DNA of 64,000 bases, taken from Micavibrio sp. GTDB taxonomy: Bacteria; Pseudomonadota; Alphaproteobacteria; Micavibrionales; Micavibrionaceae. The stretch is from NCBI GenBank assembly GCA_030824965.1, contig JAPJQV010000002.1, forward strand, positions 248,001 to 312,000. Direction: 5' to 3'. Below the pieces are notes generated by a model that worked only from the letters and a program-made list of their open reading frames with translations, did not search any database and was not told the DNA's origin. The translations under genes were made by a program, and so were the position numbers. Below, in pieces: positions 49,126 to 61,100 of this stretch; the first letter of the stretch is position 1; the number at the start of each line of letters is the position of its first letter.

Positions 49126-51303
49126 ATGAACGAAAATTTATTCAAGCCGGATGAAGTTATCCGGCCTGGCAAACAATGCTGGAAAATTACTAATGCTTCT
49201 TATGCTTCCATAATTGTCGATTACGGTAATTATTACCGTGACCTGCATCAATCCATTATCAAAGCGAAAAAATCTATTTTTATCCTTGGGTGGGATATTG
49301 ATGGACGGATCGAGCTTCTGCGCGGGGAAGAAAAAGAAAAATCGACCGCGCCATCATGTTTATTTGAACTGATCAAGTGGAAATTCGAGCAGACGCCCGA
49401 CATTAAAATCTATTTGAATAAATGGGATTATTCCATTTTTTTTGCAAAAGAAAGAGAGCCTTTGGCTGGTCTTCACTGGCGAACGATTAAGTCGGATAAT
49501 TTCCATTACTGCATCGATAGCGTTCTTCCTTTAGGTGCATGCCATCACCAAAAAATCGCCGTTATAGATGATGAGGTTGCGTATTGCGGCGGCATGGATA
49601 TCGCTCTTGCCCGATGGGATTATCGCGAACATCACCCAGTTAATCCTGACCGGAAAGATCCCAAAGGTTTATTAAATCCTCATCATGTCGAGCCATTCGC
49701 TCCCTATCACGATTTGATGATGGTTACCGCAGGCGAGGCAGCTCAATCGCTTGCGGAGCTTGTACGTGAAAGATGGAAACTTGCCTGTAATTGCGACGCA
49801 ATTCCGCCGGAATACGAAGATAGTGTCGATGTCCCGAATACCTGGCCTGACAGCGACCCGCCTGATTTTGAAAATATACGGATTGCAATTGCCCGTACTT
49901 TACCACCTGTTAGAAGAAATCCTCGTCGTGAAGAAATTATCGAGGCTTATCTGGCCGAGATTAAGCAGGCAGAAAAATTTATCTATATCGAGAATCAATT
50001 TTTAGTTCAGCTAGATATTGCCTATGCACTGAACCGCCAGTTAAGAGAGAAGCCCGATCTTAGAATATTGGCAATTAGTTGCGATCATCCCAAAGGGGTC
50101 ATGGAAAAAAAATCCATGTGGACACCAAGAATAAAATTTCGGGAAATCGTTGAATCTGGCGGTGTTGCCGATCGTGTGGCCCTTGCTTACCCTATTAGCC
50201 GTGAAGACGGACAAGAAGATCCGGTCCGTATTCATTCAAAACTAATGATAGTAGACGATAAGTTTTTGCATTTGGGATCTGCCAACATAAATAACCGGTC
50301 TATGGGTTTGGACACGGAATGTGACCAAATTATTTTTGGCGAGTCAGAAAGATCGAGACATAAAATCGCGGCTGTACGAACGGACTTAATCCGTGAGCAT
50401 AGCGGACGAGAAGCGAATGAAATCGAACATTTTATTGAGAGCAATGCGCCGATATCTGAATTCTTAAAAGATGTCCCAACCAGTCGTCAGCACTTAGTCA
50501 AAATCAACGATGAAAAATATCGTCATGAACGATTTGTAAAGTTTGCCAAAATGATTTCTGATCCGCGGCGACCGATCATATCGGCGAAATTGACAATTCC
50601 TTTTGGCCGCAAATCGTTTAAGAAAACTGCATCAAACCCTTGGGCATGGATTGCTTTAACAGTTTTTGCGCTCATTATAGCGCTAACCGCTTATTCAGCA
50701 GAAAGCCCTGATATTCCTTCTCTGGAAATACTAATAGGCTGGATTGAAAATATTCTACAATCCAAGTTCGCTATTCCTGGCACAATTTTGCTTTTCATCC
50801 TATCAGGTTTAGTTCTATTCCCGGTAACAATATTGATTGCCGTCACTGCCGCCATATTCGGTCCTTATCAAGGATTAATTCTGGCGCTTGCTGGAACGCT
50901 TTCCAGCGCCTGTGTTGGATATCTGATTGGTAGAAAAATAGGAATTCCGAAATCCGATACTTTATTTGCAGCTCAATTTCAGGAATTTAAACAAAAAATA
51001 AAAAATAGCGGAATTATGGGCGTCAGCTTGATCCGCATGCTTCCTGTAGCCCCTTTTGGGCTTATGAATATTTTATTCGGTATGAACGCGGTTCCTTTTA
51101 GCAGCTATGTAATGGGCAGCCTGTTGGGAATATTGCCCGGAACAATCGCGCTCTCACTTTTCGGCAGCTCCTTGTTTCGTTTGTTCAGTGAAGCAGACGC
51201 ACAAAATATGGTATTGTTCGTTACAGGGATAATCCTCTGGATTGGTATTATCATTACGTCACACTTTGTTGATAAGAAATTCCGCAGGAAATTCTCTTCA
51301 TGA
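49126..51303 (+). CDS. phospholipase D-like / VTT (TVP38-DedA type) membrane fusion protein
   Basis: A 725-residue two-part protein. The first 490 residues are a phospholipase D/cardiolipin synthase-like domain with two HKD motifs, His141-x-Lys143-x4-Asp148 and His370-x-Lys372-x4-Asp377 (the latter followed by LGSANINNRSMGLD). A membrane segment lies at about 506-523 and a VTT domain from about 550 to 720 (GLVLFPVTILIAVTAAIFGPYQ, GYLIGRKIG, LIRMLPVAPFGLMNILFG). It probably makes or remodels phospholipid at the inner membrane while the VTT part moves lipid across it, but the substrate is unknown. It overlaps the EEP gene by 4 nt. Confidence 0.88.
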   Translation: MNENLFKPDEVIRPGKQCWKITNASYASIIVDYGNYYRDLHQSIIKAKKSIFILGWDIDGRIELLRGEEKEKSTAPSCLFELIKWKFEQTPDIKIYLNKWDYSIFFAKEREPLAGLHWRTIKSDNFHYCIDSVLPLGACHHQKIAVIDDEVAYCGGMDIALARWDYREHHPVNPDRKDPKGLLNPHHVEPFAPYHDLMMVTAGEAAQSLAELVRERWKLACNCDAIPPEYEDSVDVPNTWPDSDPPDFENIRIAIARTLPPVRRNPRREEIIEAYLAEIKQAEKFIYIENQFLVQLDIAYALNRQLREKPDLRILAISCDHPKGVMEKKSMWTPRIKFREIVESGGVADRVALAYPISREDGQEDPVRIHSKLMIVDDKFLHLGSANINNRSMGLDTECDQIIFGESERSRHKIAAVRTDLIREHSGREANEIEHFIESNAPISEFLKDVPTSRQHLVKINDEKYRHERFVKFAKMISDPRRPIISAKLTIPFGRKSFKKTASNPWAWIALTVFALIIALTAYSAESPDIPSLEILIGWIENILQSKFAIPGTILLFILSGLVLFPVTILIAVTAAIFGPYQGLILALAGTLSSACVGYLIGRKIGIPKSDTLFAAQFQEFKQKIKNSGIMGVSLIRMLPVAPFGLMNILFGMNAVPFSSYVMGSLLGILPGTIALSLFGSSLFRLFSEADAQNMVLFVTGIILWIGIIITSHFVDKKFRRKFSS

Positions 51304-52010
51304 AACCTCTTCGCCTGATATGCTTCAATATTCATGGCGGGCGCGATCTTGGCGGAGAACGCGATCTGTCCCGGATAAGACAGCTTCTGGATGATTACGA
51401 TATTGATATCGGTGTATTTCAGGAAATGGAAACAAGGACTAAATATCGCGGCACGCCGCAGGATGTTTCCCTATTGGCTGGCCCAGACCGTCCTCACCAT
51501 ATCCCCGGGCCTAGTCTTCACGATGGCACTGGATGGTATGGCAACCTGATCATCAGCCGCTTTCCTATTCTAAAAGGCTATGTCCATAATCTTGAGACAA
51601 GAATGGATCTCGAGCCGCGCTGCGCAGTCGACGCGCTTATCGATACGCCACTCGGAAAAATTAGAGTGATCGGAACTCATTTGTCGCTCAAAAAATGGGA
51701 ACGGTTTTCCGAAGCAAAAAACCTTATAAATTTAATCAATCAGGTCGAACAAACAGAAAGAAATCCAATTTTTTTATTGGGCGATCTAAATGAATGGAGA
51801 GACAAGTCAAAATTAATCAAACATTTGAACTCTCTGATGACGCCATTGCCTTGTACAGCCAGTTTTCCAAGTTTTCTGCCGCTTTTGAAATTAGATAGGG
51901 CATGGCATGACGCTAAATCTATGAAAGTTACCGCGCGAACATTATCCTCAAAATCAATAAAGAAATTATCTGATCATTTACCGATCGTGGTGGAAGTCTC
52001 ACAAACTTGA
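51300..52010 (+). CDS. endonuclease/exonuclease/phosphatase (EEP) family protein
   Basis: A 236-residue soluble metal-dependent phosphodiester/phosphatase fold. Catalytic motifs: CFNIHGGRD (8-16), QEMETRT with Glu42, VIGTHLSL, GDLNEW and SDHLPIVV. No signal peptide is seen. It is coupled by ATGA to the PLD/VTT gene, and similar pairs occur in other proteobacteria, so it may act on the lipid headgroup product. The exact substrate (nucleic acid or lipid phosphate) cannot be decided. Confidence 0.88.
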   Translation: MKPLRLICFNIHGGRDLGGERDLSRIRQLLDDYDIDIGVFQEMETRTKYRGTPQDVSLLAGPDRPHHIPGPSLHDGTGWYGNLIISRFPILKGYVHNLETRMDLEPRCAVDALIDTPLGKIRVIGTHLSLKKWERFSEAKNLINLINQVEQTERNPIFLLGDLNEWRDKSKLIKHLNSLMTPLPCTASFPSFLPLLKLDRAWHDAKSMKVTARTLSSKSIKKLSDHLPIVVEVSQT

Positions 52011-52028
52011 TGTGATAAAAAACTAAAA

Positions 52029-52056
52029 AGGTGATAAATCGCCTATTATCATTTTT
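52029..52056 (+). terminator. weak terminator-like hairpin after the malQ operon
   Basis: TGATAA (52032-52037) and TTATCA (52046-52051) pair around an 8-nt loop and are followed by TTTTTG. A GC-rich alternative (AGGTGAT/ATCGCCT) overlaps it. The stem is short, so termination is uncertain. Confidence 0.35.
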
Positions 52057-52085
52057 GATTTTCAATTTATAGGATCTAAATAAGA

Positions 52086-52131
52086 TATTGCATACTTTTG
52101 TATGCATTATATAAGGATTACTTCTCCTTAA
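52086..52131 (+). promoter_or_regulatory. two inverted repeats upstream of the giant repeat-protein gene
   Basis: TGCATAC-TTTT-GTATGCA (52089-52106) is a perfect 7-bp inverted repeat, and TAAGGA-N7-TCCTTA (52112-52130) followed by ATTTTT is a second. The first looks like an operator, the second like an attenuator hairpin or a decoy. They are 40-80 nt before the start codon of the adjacent gene. Confidence 0.4.
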
Positions 52132-52171
52132 TTTTTATAAGTGAAAATAGCATGTTGCAACGAGTTTAAAC

Positions 52172-55100
52172 ATGCCCATCACGAAAAAATTTAAGACGCC
52201 TGAGTCAATATTAGACGCGAAGCTCCACTTTGGTTATGACCCAAGCTTAGAGTTTAATGACCGCAGCAATCTTTTTAGTTCTATTCAATATCGAGTGGAG
52301 AAAGAGGGAACGCAAGCTTCTCTATACTCAGATTATCTAAATGAAGGACTTATTTCTGATTTCATTAAAACATTAATAGATTCTCCAATTAATAAAACCG
52401 AAATTTCGGATATAGATTTTGGAAAGAATTTTTTGCCTGAAATATCAGCAGGATCTGTATTTCTTCCCCAAATCTCCGGCGATGCTGACCTGACCTATAG
52501 GGCAGAAAACTTCAGGGCATCAGGTCTTGCATCCTTTGAATTTCAAAGCTCGTTTGCTTCCACAGCAACGGGAGCTTCTGGGAAATCTCAAAATAGTCCA
52601 GATCTGAAACATTCGGCTCTATCTCTTGTTGCCGGTGCGGCCTCAGGGGATGGCGATGTTGGAAATGGAGAGGTTCTGAATTCAAGCGTTAATTCAGAAA
52701 TTCCGGATGATGTAGCGCCTGTTGCCTCAGCGCCGATTGTCTCGGTGCAAACGGCCCAAGGCTATGAAAACAATACAATTCCCCTTTTCATCGCTGTGAC
52801 ATCTACGGATAGCGACGGAACAGAGATTTTGACTGTTAAAATTACAGGTATTCCTGCAGGCGGATCTTTATCGGCCGGAATAAATAATCATGACGGCTCA
52901 TGGTCTTTAACTATTGCGCAGCTAGCGGGTTTACTGCTAATTCCGCCGCATGATTTTTCTGGAGACTTAAATCTTCAGATCATAGCTACGAGTTCGGAAG
53001 AAACGAGCCATAGTTCAGCTTCTGCCGATTTAGCCGTTCATATTTCCGGCGTGGCATCAATTCCTGTTCTTCAGGTGCAAAATTCTTCAGGTTTTGAAGA
53101 TACGGGCGTTCAACTTATTATAAATTCCCATGCATCCGATGCGTCTGGTGAAAGCCTTACCATTGTTATTTCCGGCGTTCCATCCGGTGCAAATTTATCA
53201 GCCGGGGTTGATAATCATGACGGAAGCTGGATATTACAACAGAGCGATCTCGCATCACTTACATTACTGCCTCCTGCAAATTACAGCGGTCCAATTAATC
53301 TGACGGTCACCTCCATATCCTATGAGAATGGAACGACAGCGCAAATACAAGCACCGCTTCAAGTTATTGTTTCAGGTGTTGCAGACTTACCGAATATCAC
53401 GGCAAATGTGAATCCTGGCCAGGAGAATATGCCATTGGCATTGGATATCACAACGTCTGTTGGTGATAATGATGGATCGGAAAGTTTGATTATAACAATT
53501 TCCGGCGTTCCATCCGGTGCAAGTTTATCTGCAGGAATGTATAACGGAAACGGAACATGGACGTTGCTGCCATCGCAACTTTCCAATCTCTATCTAATAC
53601 CGCCGAATTCTTTTAGCGGAAATTTCAATTTATTGATAAGCGCGACATCTTTGGAAAACGGGACGTACGCAACATTTTCATTGCCGCCTTTACAAGTGAA
53701 TATTGAAGGCGTCGCTTCGCTACCTGATTTGTCAGTTCATGATGCAATAGGTATCGAAGGAAATCCTGTGGCCCTGGATATTACGGCGGCTTTGACGGAT
53801 ACAGACGGATCCGAAACACTGACGATTGTTCTTCATAATATTCCTGCCGGTGCAACGTTATCTGCAGGTTTTGATGACGGTCAAGGAAATTGGACATTGT
53901 CTTCTCAGGATCTTGTAGGCCTCACCCTGAGTTTACCACATAATTATCACGGTAATTTGCAGATCGGGGTCGAAGCGATTTCTTCCGAAGGGATAACGAC
54001 TGCTGTTAACTCTTCAATTATCAGCATTATCGTTACGCCTGTCGCCCATGCGCCTGCGATTACCGTTTTACCGGCTTCGGGTATAGAGGATGCGAATATC
54101 TCTTTAAATATAAGTGTAACACCTTCCGATCCCGCAGAAACTGTCAACGTTACAATCAGTAATTTACCGCCGGGAGCAGTTTTGTCGGCAGGTAACGACA
54201 ATCAGGACGGAACATGGACTTTAACGCAGGTTGATCTTTTGAACCTGCAATTGATCCCTGCACCAGATTGGAATGGCAATTTAAATCTTTCTATTTCCGC
54301 CACATCTTCAATTAACGGCACAATTGCAAGCTCTTCGACATTACTGCCTTTAGCTATTTCCGGAACGGCTGACGCCCCAAGCTTGAGCGTCTCAAATTCC
54401 TCCGGCTCAGAGGATAGCCAAATTCCCTTAAATATAACTATAGATGCGGGCGATCATGCGGCAGCTGGGGTCGTAAGTGTCACACTCGGCGGTGTACCGT
54501 CAGGCAGTGCATTTTCTGCCGGTATCGATAATCACGACAGGACATGGACATTTACCTCCAGCCAATTAACCAGTTTGCTGTATACGTCTCCGCTTAATTA
54601 TAGCGGAAATCTGCATTTTACTGTTACAGCAACGGCGAGTGAGAATGGAACATCAGCTTCAACGTCAACGTCTCTAAATGTATCAGTTGCCGGAGTCGTG
54701 GATGCACCTTTCATTGACGCAAATCCTGCGAGCGGCCTCGAAGATCATGCAATTCAATTGCCTGTTTCGGCAAACCTGACCGATACGGATGGATCAGAGT
54801 TTCTTTCGATTGTTATAGGAAACATGCCGTCAGGCGCAACGCTTTCTGCCGGTATTGACAATCATGATGGGACATGGACGCTGACACCCGCTCAATTGAC
54901 GGGTCTTACAATCACGCCGCCTGCTAATTTTAGCGGACAAATCGATTTAAGCGTAACAGCCATATCGAGCGAAAACGGAAATTCTGCCCAATCTTCAATG
55001 ACAGTGTCTGTCTTAACGTCTGGGGTTGCCGATACGCCTTTACTGAGCGTTCAAAATGCATCCGGGAATGAAGGCTCTGCCATACAGTTGAATATTGCTG

Positions 55101-58100
55101 CGGCGCTAATCGATACTGACGGATCGGAGATATTGTCCATTATTATCGGGAACCTTCCTGACGGCGCAACATTATCTGCAGGCATCGATAATAATGATGG
55201 GACATGGACGCTGGATGCTAGCCAACTTGCCAACTTAACAATAACGCCTCCGCCATACGAGAGTGGTACATTCAATTTGCATGTAATGGCAATTTCATCT
55301 GAAAACGGAACGACGGCACAAACATCTCTAAATCTTCCCGTAACGGTAAAAGCTATGGCAGATATGCCAAATCTATCCGTTCAGGCAAATATTTCAGGTA
55401 CAGAGGATACGCCGATCCCGCTTTCTATTTCGGCAGATTTGACCGATACAGACGGCTCTGAAAGCCTGTCGATATTGGTAAGCGGGATGCCGGTCGGGGC
55501 GCATTTATCCGCGGGTACTTACAATCATAACGGGACATGGACTTTAACGGCGGCTGAAATTACGGGTTTAACACTAACGCCGCCTGCCAATTATAGTGGT
55601 AATTTTACGCTCTCTATTTCTGCCATCGCAACCGAAGGGGGAACTTCGGCTCATACAGACACTACGATTAATATTCACATATCCGGTGTTGCCGATATAC
55701 CAAACCTCATAACTCACGCAAGCGGCGGGGCTTCCGGCACAGATGTGCCTTTAAATATTCAGGTATCTTCACCTGATACTGACGGCTCCGAGACTTTTCA
55801 CGTTATGATCGGAAATGTTCCTGCTGGGGCTGTTTTATCTGCCGGGATAGATAATCATGATGGTACATGGACTTTGACAAGTGCGCAGCTGGTCAACTTA
55901 ACAATCACACCGCCACCGTTCAGTAGCGGCATCATCAACCTGAGTGTCATGGGAATTTCATCGGAAAATGGTACGAGCGCCCAAACATCACTGATAACCC
56001 TTCCAGTTTCGATTGGCGGCGTTGCGGACCTGCCGACACTTAATGTTCAGGCAAGTTCAGGCAGTGAAGATCAGGAAATCCCGCTGATTATCGCTGCAGG
56101 ACTCACGGATAGTGATGGCTCAGAAATACTGATAGTGGAAATAGGCGGCTTGCCTGTCGGCGCATATCTATCCGCAGGTGTCGATAATCATAACGGAACA
56201 TGGGAACTTACCCCGGATCAATTGACTGGCCTTACAATCACGCCACCGCCTAATTTTAGCGGACAGTTCAATCTGACCGTTAAATCGATTTCATTAGAAG
56301 GCGGGACGACATCGGAAATTTTGCTTCCTTTATCCGTTCATGTCTCAGGCATTGCCGATGCGCCTTCTCTTAGCGTATTTGCGGCTTCAGGTATGGAAGA
56401 CGGAACCATTCCTCTGAATATCGGCGCGTCACTAACCGATATCGATAGCTCGGAAAATCTTTCCATCGTAATCGGCAATATACCAAGTGGTGCCGCTTTA
56501 TCAGCAGGAGTTAATAATTATGACGGGACATGGACGCTGACAGTCGGACAGTTGACCAATTTAACGATCACGCCTCCTGCTTTTGCCAGCGGTATTTTAA
56601 ACCTCACCGTAACAGCCATTGCATCAGAAGATGGTACAACCGCCCAAACATCTCTATCGCTGCCTATAACGGTGACAGGTGTGGCGGACTTGCCGAATTT
56701 ATCCGTGCAGGCTTCAGTTTCCGGTCCAGAAGATGGTTTAATTCTTTTGCCTATTACGGCGTCACTGACCGATACAGACGGTTCGGAGACACTGACTGTT
56801 ACTATCAGTGGCCTTCCGGTTGGCGCAAGTCTCTCAGCCGGAACGAATAATGGCAACGGAAACTGGACGCTGTCAGCAGGGCAGCTGACAGGGCTAAATC
56901 TAATACCTCCTGCGGATTATAGCGGAGATTTTACGCTTTCGGTCTCGGCGATTTCTACGGAAGGATCGTCTTCGGCTCATATCGATGCTTCCATCAATGT
57001 GCATGTATCGGGCGTGGCGGATGCGCCGATATTAAGCGTTCAGTCAACTGCCGGTTCGGAAGGCCTGCCGATCCCGCTTGTAATATCTGCTATTTCTTCT
57101 GATGCCGATAGTTCAGAAAATATTTCTGTTATTATCGGCAATGTACCGCTTGGTGCCACTTTATCAGCCGGAACCAACAATCATGACGGCACATGGACGT
57201 TGGCAAGCGGACAACTTTCTAACCTAACCATTACGCCTCCTGCTTTTGCCAGTGGTTTGCTAAATTTAAGCGTCATGGCGATTTCTTCCGAAGATGGTAC
57301 GGTTTCACAAACATCTTTATTAAATTTGCCGGTCACAATTTCCGGTATAGCCGATGCGCCTCTTTTAACAGTTTCTGGAGGGGTAGGATTGGAAGACCAT
57401 GCCATTCCATTGGTTATCAATGCAGATCTGCTTGACACAGATGGCTCTGAAACCCTCAGTATCCGCATTGAAAATGTGCCGGCTGGCGCAAATTTATCGG
57501 CGGGTTTAGATAATGGCAATGGAATCTGGACTTTAACCTCGGCAGAATTGACAGGTTTGAATATTACGCCGCCACATAATTTCAGCGGCCAGATAAACCT
57601 GCAAGTCAAGGCGATCTCGACAGAAGGCGGTACCGCGTCTGAAGTCAGTGTTCCTTTGACAGTTCAGGTTTCGGGTGTGGCGGATATTCCGAATATCAGC
57701 GTTCAGGCAGCCATCGGCGATGAAGGTACCGCGATTCATTTAAGTCTGGCAGCCTCGCTAAATGACACTGACGGCTCTGAAAACTTGATTGTTATTATCG
57801 GTAATGTCCCGCTTGGTGCCACTTTATCAGCTGGGACTAATAATCATGACGGTACTTGGATGTTAACAAGCGGCCAATTGGCTAATTTAACCATTACGCC
57901 TCCTGCTTTTGTCAGTGGTGTGCTGAATTTAAGCGTCAAGGCGATTGTATCGGAAAACGGAACATCTGCCGAAACTTTACCTGTTTCTCTTCCTGTAACA
58001 GTAAATGGTATTGCGGATACACCTAATTTGCATGTAACGAATGCGGTAGGCATTGAAGATAATGTCATCCCTTTGACAATAACGGCAGGCCTTGCCGATA

Positions 58101-61100
58101 CGGACGGTTCTGAAAGTATAAAAATTATCATTTCCGATGTGCCGGTGGGCACAAGCCTGTCTGCGGGTGCCAATCAAGGAAATGGAAGCTGGGAACTAAC
58201 ATCGACAGATCTTGTAAATCTAAATTTTACGGCGGCTTCAGATTTCAGTGGGCAGATCAATCTTACAGTTTCTGCAATTGCATCAGAGAGCGGCACATCT
58301 ACCCGCGTCGATCTTCCATTGACCGTTTTAGTCTCAGGCGTAGCTGATCTACCCAGTTTATCTGTTCAAGCAGCTACCGGCGCGGAAGGTTCTGCCATTG
58401 CTTTGAATATTTCGGCATCGCTCACGGACACAGATGGCTCTGAAAACCTATCCATTATCATTGGAAATATGCCTGTCGGCGCTGTTTTGTCGGCTGGTGT
58501 CAATAACCATGACGGTACCTGGACTTTGACGGGTAATCAGTTGGCTGGTCTAGAGATTACGCCTCCGGCTTTTACAAGTGGCGTATTGAATTTAAGTGTA
58601 ATGGCTCAATCTTCCGAAAATGGTACAACTGCGCAAACATCGATCGCAGTATTACCGGTCAATATTTCCGGTGTAGCTGATCTGCCAAGCTTACAGGTTA
58701 TGGCGGCTATAGGTATTGAAGACCAGACCATACCACTTTCAATTAATGCCGGATTGGCCGATGCCGACGACTCTGAAACTTTATCTGTTACGATCAGGGG
58801 CATTCCCTCAGGGGCCGCTTTATCAGCAGGTACGAATAACGGAAATGGTGTATGGGTATTAACACCGGCGCAGCTGACAGGTCTGACCTTAACACCACCG
58901 GCTAATTTTAGCGGTAGTTTTAATTTAGAAATCTCTGCCATATCGACGGAAGGCGCAACGACCGCCCATGTGGATGTAATATTGCCGGTTACTGTTTCCG
59001 GCTTGGCTGATGTGCCAAATCTGCTTGTACACGCAGTCAGCGGCAATGAAGATATGCCGATACTATTGAATATTTCGGCTTCGCTTGCGGACTTGGACGG
59101 ATCGGAAAGTTTGACCGTGATGATCGGTGGCGTGCCCCTGGGTGCCAGCCTTTCGGCGGGAACAAATCTGGGCGGTGGCATTTGGTCTTTGACCCAGGCG
59201 CAAATATCAAATCTATCGCTTACCCCTGCTACACACTGGTCTGGCGATATAGGCCTGACGATCACGGCGATATCTTCTGAAAATGGAACTGACGCCTCGG
59301 CAATTACCACTATCAATGTACATGTCGCCGGAGCGGCCACAACGCCACTCTTGTCGGTTTTTCCTGTTGTCGGAGTTGAAGACGTCCCGGTTGCACTCGG
59401 TATTAATGCAGCTTTGGTCGATGCCGATGGATCTGAAACATTGTCTATTGTTCTCTCCGGTGTCCCTGCTGGTGCGAGCCTGTCCACGGGAATGAATAAC
59501 GGCAACGGAACCTGGACGCTGACATCCGCTCAATTAACAGGACTTACTTTTACACCGCCACTACATGCAAGCGGAAATTTCGTTTTAACTGTCGAGGCAA
59601 TTTCATCGGAGAATGGCACTACTGCACTTTCTTCCGCAGCCTTGCCAATTATGGTAGGCGGAACTGCAACTACGCCTGCTTTATCAGTTTCGGCGGCTAC
59701 GACCTTGGAAGATAACGCCGTACCCTTAGCTATAAATGCGACTTTACTGGATATGGATGGCTCGGAAACATTATCTGTTACGATTAGCGGATTGCCTGCC
59801 GGGTCCGCGCTTTCTGCCGGCAGTAATGCAGGCGGTGTCTGGACATTAACTCCTTCCCAGTTAACCGGCTTGACATTAATACCGCCCGCCAACTGGAGCG
59901 GCTCATTTAATTTATCTGTTTCAGCGACATCTCATGAGGGAGCTACTACCGCTAGTGCCAGTCTTAATCTGCCTGTCACCGTAAGTGGTGTTGCTGACGC
60001 GCCATGGTTAAATGTACATGCAGTCAGTGGCAATGAAGATATGCCGATCTCATTAGGTATTACCGCAGGGCTTGCTGATGCCGATGGTTCGGAAACATTA
60101 TCTGTGATTGTTTCAGATGTTCCATCAGGGGCAAGCCTGTCCGCCGGAACCGATAATGGAAATGGAACATGGACGCTTTCATTGCCACAGCTAACCGGCC
60201 TGTCCGTTACTCCTCCGGCAAATTTCAGCGGTTTATTTACGCTTGGCATAACCGCTATCTCTAGTGAAGGTATAACAAATGCATCAACGTTCGGCAGTAT
60301 TCCGGTTTCTGTTAACGGAATTGCCACCCCTCCCCTGCTAAATGTTTCGGCGGCATCAGGTTTAGAAGATATACCAATTGCGTTGAGTATAGATGCTTCT
60401 TTACTGGATACGGATGGGTCCGAAAGCCTTTCAATCACCATAGGAAATGTTCCATTAGGTGGAGTCTTGTCTGCGGGAGTTAATAATGATGACGGAACTT
60501 GGACATTGACGCTGCTACAACTTACTGGGCTTACATATCTGCCGCCGCTCAATTCCAGCGGCCTGACAACCTTATCGGTCACGGCCACATCATCTGAAAA
60601 CGGCACTAGCGCGGCAACAATTGCCAGCTTGCCAATAAATATAACCGGTGTAGCCGATGCGCCTAATTTAAGCATTCATCCTGTATCCGGCCAGGAAGAT
60701 ACGCCATTGATGCTCGGTATATCGGCATCATTGATCGACACAAATTCGGAAACTCTGAGCATTACAATCTCCGGTGTACCTGCCGGGGCAGTTATGTCCG
60801 CCGGCATTAATAACGGTAATGGCACATGGACAATAACTCCGGCACAGCTTTCTAATCTTTCATTAGTGCCGCCTTCCAACTATAGCGGTTTTTTTACGCT
60901 AAATGTTACGGCTAATTCTGTCGAAGGGGCATCATCGGCATCGACTGTCGGCATTATACCTGTGACGATTACTGGTATCGCCGACAAACCCACACTCAAC
61001 GTGTCACCTGCCACAGGATTGGAGAACTCTTCTATTTCTCTTAATATATCTTCCGTCTTGGCAGATACAGACGGATCTGAAATATTATCTGTGACAATTA

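Noticed and set aside
58606..59505. Long open frame antisense to the giant gene (about 299 codons), with similar ones at 59932-60675 and 61534-62004
   Set aside because: These frames arise from the repeat code on the other strand. They have no ribosome sites, are periodic like the sense repeat, and give no recognisable protein.
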